Assembly: GCF_001039475.1 (NCBI RefSeq)
Contig: NZ_LELK01000015.1
Location: 1 to 64,000 of the forward strand
DNA from: Guptibacillus hwajinpoensis
GTDB taxonomy: Bacteria; Bacillota; Bacilli; Bacillales; Guptibacillaceae
Reading direction: 5' to 3'
Length of the DNA stretch: 64,000 bases
The notes beneath the pieces are model-generated. The model was not told where the DNA came from. It saw nothing but the letters and a program-made list of their open reading frames with translations, and did not search any database. The first letter of the stretch is position 1; each line of letters opens with the position of its first letter. A program made the translations under genes and the position numbers. Positions 22,569 through 33,174 of the stretch are shown here, one piece after another.

Positions 22569-24308
22569 ATGGCGAAACGAAAAAATTTATGGACCAAGCA
22601 GCAGTTACGACAACACGTGCAAGTAGTCTCAGGCGAGTTGCCACCATCAATTGTTTTTTATAATGCAACCTACTTAAACAACGGAATCAAAAAATGGGTT
22701 ACATCGAATATATGGGTATATGAAGATCGCATCGTCTACGTTGGAGATGATCTTCCTGAAGACCATCATTCCACTGAATGGATTGACTGCAAAGGGAAAT
22801 GCCTTGTGCCTGGTTACATTGAACCACATGCGCACCCATTTCAACTATATAATCCCCTTACGTTTGCGCGCTATGCATCTAACCGGGGAACAACAACATT
22901 GATGAACGACAACATGCTTTTCCTTCTCGGTTTACCTCACGAGAAAGCGCTTACATTGATAGGAGACCTTGATCAATTTCCTGTTTCGATGTTTTGGTGG
23001 GCGCGATATGATGCTCAGACAAAGCTTCTTGATGAAGATGCGATAACGAATAAGCATATGAAGGAATGGCTTTCCCATCCGCTCGTTATTCAAGGAGGAG
23101 AGCTTACTGCCTGGCCTGATGTATTAAGTGGAGATGATGAAATATTAGAGTGGATGCAGGAAACAAGAAGGCTTGGTAAGCCGGTTGAGGGGCATCTTCC
23201 TGGTGCATCGCTATCAACTTTAACGAAGATGGGGCTCCTTGGGGTCTCTTGTGACCACGAAGCAATGACTGGAGAGGAAGCACTTCGTAGGTTAGAGATG
23301 GGTATGGTCACATCGCTTCGCTATTCTTCTATAAGACCAGATTTACCAGTGATCTTAGAGTCTCTTCTTGAGAAAGGCGTAACATCTTTTGATCGGATTC
23401 TGATGAACACCGATGGCTCAACCCCATCTTTTCTTGAACAGGGGCTGACAGACAAGTTAATTTCCATCGCACTAGAAGCAGGCGTGCCTACTGAAGATGC
23501 ATATTCAATGGTGTCATATAATGTCGCAAACCACTACGGTATAGCTGATACACATGGTATGATAGCACCTGGTAGACTTGCTCATATTAACATTCTTGAA
23601 TCAAGTAACAAGCCTCTTCCACTATCGGTCCTTGCGCGTGGGAAATGGCTGAAACGGGATGGGGAAGAAGTAGAGCAGGATTGGTCCTTTGACTGGGAAG
23701 GCCACGGACTTACTGCTGTTGAAGAAAAGTGGGAGCTTAAACCGAATGACTTAACGTTCTCGGGACCAGCTGGTGTTGAAATGATAAATGCTGTGATTAC
23801 AAAGCCATACAATTTATCGATCGAAACATCTGGTGATGAGTTGCCAGCCGGTTCAGATGAAAGTTTCATTATGCTTCTAAGTCGTGAAGGTGAGTGGCGT
23901 GTAAATACGATCATTAAAGGTTTTGCAACGAACGTACAGGGATTTGCTAGCAGCTTTTCTAATACAGGTGATTTTATCATTATCGGCAAAAAGAAATCTG
24001 ATATGATTGCTGCCTTTAATCGCGTCAGACAAATTGGTGGTGGAATTGCGCTTGTAGAGGACGAAGAAGTGATTGCTGAGATTCAACTGCCACTTATGGG
24101 TAAAATGTCTACTTTACCTTTAGAAGACGTGATGAAAGCAGAAAAACGGATTATTACAGAGCTAGAAGAAAGAGGGTACTCATTTGGAGATCCTATCTAT
24201 AGCCTTCTGTTTTTCTCTTCTACGCATTTACCTTTTATTCGATTGACGCAGCAAGGAATTTATGATGTGAAGCGAAAAATGGTACTTTTTCCTTCGATAA
24301 TGCGTTAA
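22569..24308 (+). CDS. yerA: Adenine deaminase-like amidohydrolase, YerA-like
   Basis: This is an amidohydrolase of about 579 residues that closely follows B. subtilis YerA. The metal-binding start PGYIEPHAHPFQ, the GEVEGHLPG-like segment PVEGHLPGA, CDHEAMTGEEALRRLE, RVNTIIKGF and the last residues LFPSIMR are recognisable. YerA is an adenine deaminase paralogue; true adenine deaminase activity is not certain. The exact start is unclear: TTG 22551, ATG 22563 and ATG 22569 are in frame. GGGTG at 22558 favours 22569. Position after the purine operon fits purine salvage and the B. subtilis order. Confidence 0.85.
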   Translation: MAKRKNLWTKQQLRQHVQVVSGELPPSIVFYNATYLNNGIKKWVTSNIWVYEDRIVYVGDDLPEDHHSTEWIDCKGKCLVPGYIEPHAHPFQLYNPLTFARYASNRGTTTLMNDNMLFLLGLPHEKALTLIGDLDQFPVSMFWWARYDAQTKLLDEDAITNKHMKEWLSHPLVIQGGELTAWPDVLSGDDEILEWMQETRRLGKPVEGHLPGASLSTLTKMGLLGVSCDHEAMTGEEALRRLEMGMVTSLRYSSIRPDLPVILESLLEKGVTSFDRILMNTDGSTPSFLEQGLTDKLISIALEAGVPTEDAYSMVSYNVANHYGIADTHGMIAPGRLAHINILESSNKPLPLSVLARGKWLKRDGEEVEQDWSFDWEGHGLTAVEEKWELKPNDLTFSGPAGVEMINAVITKPYNLSIETSGDELPAGSDESFIMLLSREGEWRVNTIIKGFATNVQGFASSFSNTGDFIIIGKKKSDMIAAFNRVRQIGGGIALVEDEEVIAEIQLPLMGKMSTLPLEDVMKAEKRIITELEERGYSFGDPIYSLLFFSSTHLPFIRLTQQGIYDVKRKMVLFPSIMR

Positions 24309-24465
24309 ACTATAACAAAGTAAACACTTAACGGAATAAAGGAATGATGATTACGGCTAGAATGGTAAAAGGGCTGTAAATTGAAAGAATGAAAGTAAAA
24401 CTCTTTTCATACAGAACGATTGAAATAGAATGGTACATATTTTGAGTAAGGAGAGTGAACTAACA

Positions 24466-24762
24466 ATGCAAATTGATAAACTTAGAGGTAAAACACTAGA
24501 TCAGCTTTTTGAAGCAATTCTTTCACTTAAAGATCTTGAAGAATGCTATTTATTCTTTGATGATTTAGCAACAGTGAACGAAATTCAATCTCTTGCACAG
24601 CGCCTAGAAGTGGCTCGTATGCTGAGAGAAGGGTTTACGTATCATAAAATTGAGACGGAAACGGGAGCGAGTACTGCAACCATTTCAAGAGTTAAACGTA
24701 GCCTGAATTACGGAAACGATGGCTATCAAATGACACTTGATCGTGTTCATAATAACGAGTAG
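24466..24762 (+). CDS. yerC: TrpR-like YerC/YecD family DNA-binding protein
   Basis: The protein of 98 residues has a Trp-repressor-type fold. LFEAILSLKDLEECYLFFDDLATVNEIQSLAQRLEVARML is a helical bundle, followed by a helix-turn-helix (FTYHKIETETGASTATISRVKRSL) in which the second helix reads the DNA. AAGGAGAG precedes ATG 24466; an in-frame upstream ATG at 24430 lacks a site. The target regulon is not shown by the sequence. It has its own terminator at 24769. Confidence 0.87.
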   Translation: MQIDKLRGKTLDQLFEAILSLKDLEECYLFFDDLATVNEIQSLAQRLEVARMLREGFTYHKIETETGASTATISRVKRSLNYGNDGYQMTLDRVHNNE

Positions 24763-24768
24763 ATAGAA

Positions 24769-24795
24769 TGAGCCGGAAACCGGCTCATTTTTTTG
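24769..24795 (+). terminator. Terminator of yerC
   Basis: ATGAGCCGG and CCGGCTCAT form a perfect stem with a short A-rich loop, followed by seven T residues. Confidence 0.88.
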
Positions 24796-24832
24796 TGGAG
24801 AAAAGTGCTGATCATCTGTCACTTTTGACATT

Positions 24833-24923
24833 TCGCGGATATATTTCTATTTTCGCGGATATAACCTTTGATTTCGCGGATAAAATTATATTATCGCGGA
24901 TATATTCGGAAAATCGCGGATAT
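24833..24923. repeat. 20-bp-period repeat array, five TCGCGGATA units
   Basis: The core TCGCGGATA begins at 24833, 24853, 24874, 24894 and 24914, so the spacings are 20, 21, 20 and 20. The roughly 10-base linkers are A/T-rich and differ from one another. Two palindromic repeats follow directly. The array starts 38 bases after the yerC terminator. The same core appears at 437, 457 and 794. Confidence 0.85.
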
Positions 24924-24970
24924 GATGTGATTTTGGGGCTCTGGTTCTTGGCGGGGGCTGAACGATCGCT

Positions 24971-25221
24971 TCGCTTTTCGTTGATCCAGCTGCAGTGGGC
25001 AGACTCTCGGTCACTTCACCCTAGACTCTGAACACAAAAGGCGTGTTCAAATTCTAGGGCTCCAGTGCCTGACGAGTCTAAACGCCCACTTCCGCTTTTC
25101 GTGATCTAGCTGCAGCCTCCAGACCCTCGGTCACTTCGCTATCCAACTGGAACACAAAGGGCGTGTTCAAGTTGAATAGCTCCAGTGCCTGTCGGGTCTA
25201 AACGGAGGCTTCCGCTTTTCG
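24971..25221. repeat. Tandem pair of 120-bp palindromic elements
   Basis: Two copies in direct repeat have an exact 120-base offset (AGCTGCAG at 24988 and 25108). Each begins and ends with CGCTTTTCG and folds into a nested hairpin. The arms differ between copies but keep pairing: GTGGGC/GCCCAC (24995/25084) against GCCTCC/GGAGGC (25115/25204); AGACTC/GAGTCT against AGACCC/GGGTCT; CCCTAGA/TCTAGGG against CTATCCAACT/AGTTGAATAG. The apical GAACAC-AAAGGC-GTGTTC is constant. No frame is conserved across the copies. Confidence 0.85.
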
Positions 25222-25230
25222 TGTATTCTT

Positions 25231-25239
25231 TGATATAAT
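25231..25239 (+). promoter_or_regulatory. Extended -10 element of the pcrB-pcrA-ligA-camS operon
   Basis: TGATATAAT is an extended -10 (TGn plus TATAAT) placed 36 bases before the pcrB start and only 10 bases after the palindromic pair. The -35 position falls inside the end of the repeat and does not match the consensus well. Confidence 0.6.
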
Positions 25240-25274
25240 CCAACGTATGAGGAAAAGTGAGAGGAAGGTTTAGG

Positions 25275-25964
25275 ATGTTTGATTTTCGAGAGTGGAAGCA
25301 TGTATTTAAGCTTGATCCGAATAAGGAAATTGAGGATTATGATCTTGAGGCTATATGTGAGTCTGGAACGGATGCGGTTATTGTTGGGGGTAGTGATGGT
25401 GTGACTCTTGATCGGACGCTGGATTTGCTTGCGCGTATTCGCAGGTACGCGGTACCATGTGCACTGGAGGTCTCAACGGTTGAGGCTGTGACGCCCGGAT
25501 TTGATTTCTATTTCATACCTACAGTGTTAAATACGGAAGATAGTCGCTGGGTGACGGGATTGCATCATGAAGCGGTTAAAGAATTTGGGGAGATTATGAA
25601 CTGGGATGAAATTGTGATGGAAGGGTATTGTATTCTAAACAGTGAATCCAAAGTCGCGAATCTCACATCAGCTCATACAACGATTGATGAAGATGATGTA
25701 CTTGCATATGCACGAATGGCAGAAAAGATGTTCAAGCTGCCAATTTTTTATGTAGAATATAGCGGTACGTATGGCGATGCTGAATTAGTTGAGAAGGTCA
25801 GCAACGTCCTTGATGAGACGATGCTTTTCTATGGTGGAGGAATTGACTCACCAGAAAAAGCAAAAGAGATGGCAGCTTATGCTGATACCGTTATAGTTGG
25901 GAATAGTATATATGACAATATTAAGCAGGCGATTAAAACAGTTGCTGCAGTTAAAGGAAATTGA
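25275..25964 (+). CDS. pcrB: Heptaprenylglyceryl phosphate synthase
   Basis: PcrB is a TIM-barrel prenyltransferase that joins heptaprenyl diphosphate to sn-glycerol-1-phosphate, giving an archaeal-type ether lipid precursor in Bacillales. [34 protein letters not shown] and the phosphate-binding [13 protein letters not shown] and VIVGNSIYD motifs are present. ATG 25275 follows GAGGAAGG; the frame is open upstream to 25257. At 229 residues it has normal length. It leads the pcrA-ligA-camS operon. Confidence 0.94.
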   Translation: MFDFREWKHVFKLDPNKEIEDYDLEAICESGTDAVIVGGSDGVTLDRTLDLLARIRRYAVPCALEVSTVEAVTPGFDFYFIPTVLNTEDSRWVTGLHHEAVKEFGEIMNWDEIVMEGYCILNSESKVANLTSAHTTIDEDDVLAYARMAEKMFKLPIFYVEYSGTYGDAELVEKVSNVLDETMLFYGGGIDSPEKAKEMAAYADTVIVGNSIYDNIKQAIKTVAAVKGN

Positions 25965-26028
25965 TTCTCTCCTGTCGATCAGGTAAAATAAGAAATAAGA
26001 ACATACGTTTGTAAGGAGTGCTCAGAAT

Positions 26029-28251
26029 ATGCAGCGAATAGTTGATAAATTATTAAACGGATTGAACCCCGAACAGCAGGAAGCGGTCAAGCATACAGAC
26101 GGACCCCTCTTAATTATGGCAGGGGCAGGAAGTGGTAAGACGCGAGTGTTAACACACCGCATTGCATACTTACTTGTCGAAAAGCAGGTTTCCCCGTGGA
26201 ACATACTTGCCATCACATTTACGAATAAAGCAGCACGAGAGATGAGAGAGCGGGTAAATTCCATTACTGGTCCTGTGTCAGAGGACATTTGGATCTCCAC
26301 ATTCCACTCCATGTGCGTACGTATTTTACGAAGAGATGGCGATCGAATTGGCATTAACCGGAATTTTACGATTCTTGATTCAGGAGATCAACTAACGGTC
26401 ATTAAAAAGATTTTGAAGGAACAAAACGTCGATCCTAAGAAATTCGAGCCTCGAGGGATACTCGGTAGTATTAGTTCCGCAAAGAATGAACTGCAATCAC
26501 CCGAGGATTACAAGGCCAATGCAAAGGGACCATATGAAAGTGTTGTCTCTGATGCGTACGAGCAGTATCAGAAACAGCTTCGCAAAAATCAGGCGCTTGA
26601 TTTCGACGACCTCATCATGCGCACGATAACGCTTTTCAAGAAAGTACCTGAGGTTCTTGAATTCTATCAGCGTAAGTTTCAGTATATTCACGTTGATGAG
26701 TATCAGGATACAAACAAAGCCCAATATGTACTCGTTAAACTGATGGCTGAAAAGTACCAGAACCTTTGTGTTGTAGGTGATTCTGATCAGTCCATCTACC
26801 GCTGGCGCGGCGCCGATATTCAGAATATCCTTTCATTTGAAAAAGATTATCCGAGTGCACGCGCAATCTTCCTTGAACAGAACTACCGTTCAACGAAGAA
26901 GATTCTTCAAGCAGCGAATGTCGTGATTGAAAATAATATGAATCGTAAACCAAAGAAACTGTGGACGGATAACCAGGATGGACCGCATATTACGTACTAT
27001 CAGGGCAATGACGAACACGATGAAAGTCGCTTTGTGACCGGAAAGATCCTAGATATGGTGAATAGCGGAAAACGTACAAATTCACAAATTGCGATTCTCT
27101 ACCGAACAAATGCTCAGTCTCGAGTTATTGAGGAAATTCTAAATAAGTCTAACATTACGTATAACATTGTTGGCGGTACAAAGTTCTACGATCGTAAAGA
27201 GATTAAAGACGTTCTAGCATACCTTAGGTTAATTGCTAATCCAGACGATGACATTAGCTTACTTCGGATTGTAAACGTACCGAAACGAGGCGTAGGCGCA
27301 TCCACAATGGACAAGGTGGCGCAATATGCTGCGAACCAAGATATTTCGATCTTCACGGCTCTTCAAGAAGTAGAACAGATTGGTCTTAGCGCTCGATTTA
27401 CGAAATCACTTAAAACATTTGGGAATCAAATGGCAAATTGGACGCAGATGCAAGAATATTTAGCTGTGTCTGAGCTTGTTGAAGAAGTGATCGATAAATC
27501 AGGATACCGTGATTCGTTGAGAAACGAGAATACGATTGAAGCACAAACAAGGTTAGAGAATATTGATGAATTCCTGTCTGTTACACAAGAGTTTGAGAAA
27601 GCAAGTGAAGATAAAAGCTTAATCGCATTCCTTACAGATCTTGCGCTTGTAGCTGATATCGATAAACTTGATGAAGATGAGAATGAAGATAAAGAAGCAG
27701 TTACTCTAATGACGCTACACTCTGCAAAGGGTCTTGAGTTTCCTGTGGTCTTTTTGATAGGCATGGAGGAAGGCGTCTTCCCACATAGTCGTTCGCTATT
27801 TGAGGAAGAAGAAATGGAAGAAGAACGTCGTCTAGCTTATGTTGGAATAACCAGAGCTGAAGAAGAACTTTTCTTAACAAATGCTCGTCTTCGTACGCTA
27901 TATGGTAAAACGAACTCTAACCCGGTTTCTCGCTTTATTGGCGAAATTCCTGAGGAGTTACTTGAAAAAGAAGGACAGGAGAAACCGGCTTCACCATTCT
28001 CAGGAGGATCAAATCCTCGTTCTTCAAGGCCAGCTACGCCTAAGACGCCGCGTCGTCCACAACTAACATCTACAGGAGGCGACTCCCTTGACTGGAAGGT
28101 TGGGGATAAAGCAAGCCACCGTAAATGGGGTGTTGGAACGGTAGTTAGCGTAAAAGGAGAAGGAGACTCTACGGAGCTAGATATTGCGTTTCCAAATCCG
28201 GTAGGTATTAAGCGTCTTCTGGCAAAGTTTGCCCCAATAGAGAAGCAATAG
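26029..28251 (+). CDS. pcrA: ATP-dependent DNA helicase PcrA
   Basis: PcrA is the essential SF1A 3'-5' helicase of Gram-positive bacteria, acting in repair, rolling-circle replication and removal of RecA. The Q-motif LNPEQQEAV, Walker A AGAGSGKT (31-38), Walker B DEYQDTN (about 223), QNYRST, and the motif VI region [12 protein letters not shown] are intact. The C-terminal segment [18 protein letters not shown] is the Tudor-like RNA polymerase-binding domain. Its 740 residues match the family. AAGGAG precedes ATG 26029. Confidence 0.97.
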   Translation: MQRIVDKLLNGLNPEQQEAVKHTDGPLLIMAGAGSGKTRVLTHRIAYLLVEKQVSPWNILAITFTNKAAREMRERVNSITGPVSEDIWISTFHSMCVRILRRDGDRIGINRNFTILDSGDQLTVIKKILKEQNVDPKKFEPRGILGSISSAKNELQSPEDYKANAKGPYESVVSDAYEQYQKQLRKNQALDFDDLIMRTITLFKKVPEVLEFYQRKFQYIHVDEYQDTNKAQYVLVKLMAEKYQNLCVVGDSDQSIYRWRGADIQNILSFEKDYPSARAIFLEQNYRSTKKILQAANVVIENNMNRKPKKLWTDNQDGPHITYYQGNDEHDESRFVTGKILDMVNSGKRTNSQIAILYRTNAQSRVIEEILNKSNITYNIVGGTKFYDRKEIKDVLAYLRLIANPDDDISLLRIVNVPKRGVGASTMDKVAQYAANQDISIFTALQEVEQIGLSARFTKSLKTFGNQMANWTQMQEYLAVSELVEEVIDKSGYRDSLRNENTIEAQTRLENIDEFLSVTQEFEKASEDKSLIAFLTDLALVADIDKLDEDENEDKEAVTLMTLHSAKGLEFPVVFLIGMEEGVFPHSRSLFEEEEMEEERRLAYVGITRAEEELFLTNARLRTLYGKTNSNPVSRFIGEIPEELLEKEGQEKPASPFSGGSNPRSSRPATPKTPRRPQLTSTGGDSLDWKVGDKASHRKWGVGTVVSVKGEGDSTELDIAFPNPVGIKRLLAKFAPIEKQ

Positions 28252-28267
28252 CCATATTAGAAGGTGA

Positions 28268-30277
<2,010 letters not shown>

Positions 30278-30290
30278 GGAGAGAGAAGTA

Positions 30291-31535
30291 ATGCGAAAGA
30301 AACAAACGTTCATCGTTAGCCTGATGGCCATTTCGCTCGTCTTATCTGGTTGTGTTCCTAGTTTTATGAAGAACAATCAGGATGAAACAGTGAAGGCACC
30401 GAATTCCGAAGGTGAAAGTGAAGAAATGATAGTAAGTGACGATATTAAAACATCAGAAAGATATTATCGTTCCGTTCTTGAGAAAGATGGGGAAAAGAAT
30501 TCTCTTGATACGTCTAAGGTACGAGGATTAGTAACAGCAGGTGTTGATAATCGTCTCGACGTTGATTCACTTGAGATGGGTTTAATTCGCCTTTCGCAGG
30601 AGCATTATGATCCGGATCAGTATTTCTTTAAAGAAGGCCAACTCTTTGAATCCGAGCAAATTCATAATTGGCTCTACCGAGACAACGGTATAACGAAAGA
30701 AGAAGCTGAAAAGGATAAAGATAAAGAAGTAAATGAAGGTCTTAATCCGGCTCTTGGTGTAGAAGAAGACCCTTCTCAATATGAACAGATTATTGCAGCT
30801 GAGAAGAAAAACCCCAAATTTCTATCGTATATCCATGAGCAGGATTATTATGTTCAAAATAAAGATGAAGAACTACAGCTTGGCGGTATTTCAATTGCCC
30901 TTTCGCTTTATTCTGAATATCCATATTCCGTACTAGATGAGAATGGTTTGAAATACACAGGGTCCGTCAAGTTGGACAAGAAAGAAGTTATAGCAAAGGC
31001 TAAAGAGTCGATTATCCCGATTATTAAGAAGATAAGGGCTGAGCACGATGTTCCAATAATGTTCTCGCTATTCATGGAACAACCAAGACAATCGGTCGTT
31101 CCAGGTAACTTTGTTGCTAGTGCTTTTGTGGATGAAGGAGAATCTAAACCAGGTTCATGGAAAGATTTGAACGAGAAATACGTAGCATTTCCATCATCAG
31201 CTGCGGAGACAGAATATCCAGCAGAGTCAGAAAAATTTGCTGATTTCACACGCGAAATTCAGGACTTCTTTCCAAATTTCGTAGGCGTGATTGGTACAGG
31301 CTTCTACAAGCAGGATGAACTAAGTCAAATGAAGGTTGAAATTCCAATCCAGTTCTACAGTAAAGCAGAAGTTATTTCATTTACACAGTTTGTTAATGGG
31401 CTAGTCAAAAAAAGAAATGATACATTTCCTCAGGATTTGCCGGTCTCCATTTATATAACGAATAATGATGAACCGGAAAGTATGATCGTGAAAGATCCTA
31501 ATGAGGAAGAACCATTTGTTCATATTTATCAATAA
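30291..31535 (+). CDS. camS: CamS/YerH-type lipoprotein (sex pheromone precursor family)
   Basis: This is a surface lipoprotein of 414 residues. The N-terminus has a basic start, a hydrophobic core and the lipobox LSGC with Cys21. The rest matches the CamS family: MGLIRLSQEHYDPDQYFF, YVQNKDEELQLGGISIALS, and FVGVIGTGFYKQDELSQMKVEIPIQF. In enterococci and staphylococci the signal peptide tail is released as a pheromone; that role here is not shown. It starts 14 bases after ligA and ends the operon. Confidence 0.9.
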   Translation: MRKKQTFIVSLMAISLVLSGCVPSFMKNNQDETVKAPNSEGESEEMIVSDDIKTSERYYRSVLEKDGEKNSLDTSKVRGLVTAGVDNRLDVDSLEMGLIRLSQEHYDPDQYFFKEGQLFESEQIHNWLYRDNGITKEEAEKDKDKEVNEGLNPALGVEEDPSQYEQIIAAEKKNPKFLSYIHEQDYYVQNKDEELQLGGISIALSLYSEYPYSVLDENGLKYTGSVKLDKKEVIAKAKESIIPIIKKIRAEHDVPIMFSLFMEQPRQSVVPGNFVASAFVDEGESKPGSWKDLNEKYVAFPSSAAETEYPAESEKFADFTREIQDFFPNFVGVIGTGFYKQDELSQMKVEIPIQFYSKAEVISFTQFVNGLVKKRNDTFPQDLPVSIYITNNDEPESMIVKDPNEEEPFVHIYQ

Positions 31536-31544
31536 AGCATAAGA

Positions 31545-31584
31545 AAGGCCCACTCTGCTATTACTTCAGAGTGGGCCTTTTTTT
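31545..31584 (+). terminator. Terminator after camS
   Basis: The 12-bp arms AGGCCCACTCTG and CAGAGTGGGCCT are followed by seven T residues. It lies between camS and the converging zinc lipoprotein gene and may work in both directions. Confidence 0.9.
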
Positions 31585-31600
31585 ATGTGATCGGCTAATC

Positions 31601-32554
31601 TTACTCAGCTAATGCTTTTTTCATTGTCTCAATATTCTTCTCCATAAGCGTTAGATACGTTTCATTGTTCTCAATATCTTTTTCACTTAGGACAGATAAG
31701 TTATGAATACTAAGCGTTTCTAGACCTAGTTCTTGTTGTACGGCTTTCGCAGGCTTTGGAGTAGCGTTCTGTTCGAATAGCATATAAGAGATGTTGTAAC
31801 TCTCAGCCTTTTCGATAATGTCCTCCAATTGCTTTTGTGTTGGTTCTTGTGAAGGTGATAGTCCAGAAACACTTAGTTGGTTAAGCCCATAGCGACTTTC
31901 CCAATAACTATATGCATCATGAGAAATAAGGAATTCTTTCTTTGGTGCATTAGATGCCATATCTTTGAAAGACTCATCAAGAGCAAGAAGATCATCCTTT
32001 AACGCTGTGAAATTCTCTTCAAACGTTTCTTTTTTTTCAGGAGCAGTATCAACTAGTGTATTCTTAATGTTTTCAGCAAGCTGAATAGAAAGAATAGGAT
32101 CAATCCATAGGTGTGGATTAATATCCCCATGTTCGTGTCCATCATGGCTTTCTTCATCAGCATGAACTTCGTGTTCTTCTTCAGTTTCATCAAAATGAAT
32201 GCCTTCTGCAGTTTCTAATACAGTCACATCTTCTTTCTGAAGTGTTTCTTTGACGGCTTCCGCAAAACCTTCCATGCCAGCACCGTTATAGATGAAAATG
32301 TCTGACTCAGCAAGCTTAGTCATTGTTTTTGTTGTAGGTTCAAAGCTATGTGCATCGCTTCCTGGTGGGATGATCGATTCGGCATTAACATCATTTCCAC
32401 CAATGCGTTCTGCAAAATATTCAAGAGGGTAAAGGGTTGTATAGATGTCAATTGTGTCTCCATTTTCTGAATTGGAGTCTTTAGGCGAACACGCCATAAG
32501 TAATAAAGAAGTGATGGATAAAAGCGCCATTACTTTAAAAGATTTTTTTATCAT
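31601..32554 (-). CDS. znuA: Zinc ABC transporter substrate-binding lipoprotein (ZnuA/AdcA-like)
   Basis: This is a predicted extracytoplasmic zinc receptor of 317 residues. A lipobox ending in Cys22 follows the signal sequence. The family motif YPLEYFAERIGG, the first metal-ligand region GSDAHSFEPT, a His/Asp/Glu-rich loop (about 118-150) and NPHLWIDP supply metal ligands, with ISHDAYSYW and the last acidic ligand region later. No permease or ATPase gene is adjacent, so it must use components encoded elsewhere. Zur-like boxes upstream support zinc repression. Manganese binding is less likely because of the His-rich loop. Confidence 0.88.
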   Translation of the reverse strand: MIKKSFKVMALLSITSLLLMACSPKDSNSENGDTIDIYTTLYPLEYFAERIGGNDVNAESIIPPGSDAHSFEPTTKTMTKLAESDIFIYNGAGMEGFAEAVKETLQKEDVTVLETAEGIHFDETEEEHEVHADEESHDGHEHGDINPHLWIDPILSIQLAENIKNTLVDTAPEKKETFEENFTALKDDLLALDESFKDMASNAPKKEFLISHDAYSYWESRYGLNQLSVSGLSPSQEPTQKQLEDIIEKAESYNISYMLFEQNATPKPAKAVQQELGLETLSIHNLSVLSEKDIENNETYLTLMEKNIETMKKALAE

Positions 32555-32590
32555 TGTGATTTTCCCTTCGCATATGCTTAATGTTATTTA

Positions 32591-32636
32591 TTATATCGTA
32601 GCCATTACATCTTGCAAACAGTAATCACTACGATTT
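32591..32636 (-). promoter_or_regulatory. Two Zur-like operators upstream of znuA
   Basis: On the minus strand AAATCGTAGTGATTAC (within 32616-32636) is very close to the Zur consensus AAATCGTAATNATTACG. A second, weaker copy, TATCGTAGCCATTAC, lies at 32593-32607 on the plus strand. Both are within 40-85 bases of the znuA start. This is pattern matching by eye. Confidence 0.6.
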
Positions 32637-32935
32637 ATGATCACTCTGGTTCTATTGTAAGGTTAGAAACAGACTTTTAGTACAGGAAAATTTATTCCAA
32701 AGTGAGTATGAATTGGGAGAGAAAGACGCATTCTATAAAAAAATATTTCAATTTGACGATTAACATTACAGATTGGTGGGTAAATGTTACTAGAGTGTGT
32801 CGCTGTTTCACATAATCGTCAATTTATTTAAATAAGTTTTGTTGAATACTTATGATGATAACGTTGCTAATTAAAGGAAATGGTTAACATCTATGAATAT
32901 TTATGCATATAAAAGTTCGTCTTATAATATTTAGA

Positions 32936-32964
32936 TTGTTCCGAATATTATTTTGTGATATAGT
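32936..32964 (+). promoter_or_regulatory. SigA-like promoter of the symporter operon
   Basis: TTGTTC at 32936-32941 and TATAGT at 32959-32964 are separated by 17 bases, about 100 bases before the small accessory gene. The leader includes a small hairpin CAGGT/ACCTG near 33015. The rest of 32640-32935 is A/T-rich with no gene seen. Confidence 0.5.
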
Positions 32965-33063
32965 AATTATTGGTTTGTAAAGGACTTATGGTCTATATCT
33001 ATATTTTGGATCCGCAGGTTAAAATGCATACCTGTGAATAATGACTTTGGAGGGGGTGAAAGC

Positions 33064-33168
33064 GTGGAATATACCTTAACTACAGCAACATGGTTCTGGC
33101 TTCTTATACCAATGCCTTTATTAGTCGTATTATCAATAATAACTTTTTTTACAGAAAGGAGAGAATAG
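33064..33168 (+). CDS. Symporter small accessory protein, 34 residues
   Basis: GTG 33064 follows GGAGGGGGTGAAAG, a strong ribosome binding site. The product has a short N-terminus (MEYTLTTATW), one hydrophobic helix (FWLLIPMPLLVVLSIITFF) and a charged TERRE tail. A tiny one-span protein just before a sodium:solute symporter matches the 'symporter small accessory protein' annotation used for such genes. The ribosome site of the symporter gene (GAAAGGAGAG) lies inside its last codons, so the two are coupled. Its biochemical role is not known to me. Confidence 0.75.
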   Translation: MEYTLTTATWFWLLIPMPLLVVLSIITFFTERRE

Positions 33169-33174
33169 TGCTAA

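Noticed and set aside
24768-25031. Plus-strand open frame after yerC
   Set aside because: It covers the terminator, the 20-bp array and part of the palindromic repeat; it has no ribosome site.
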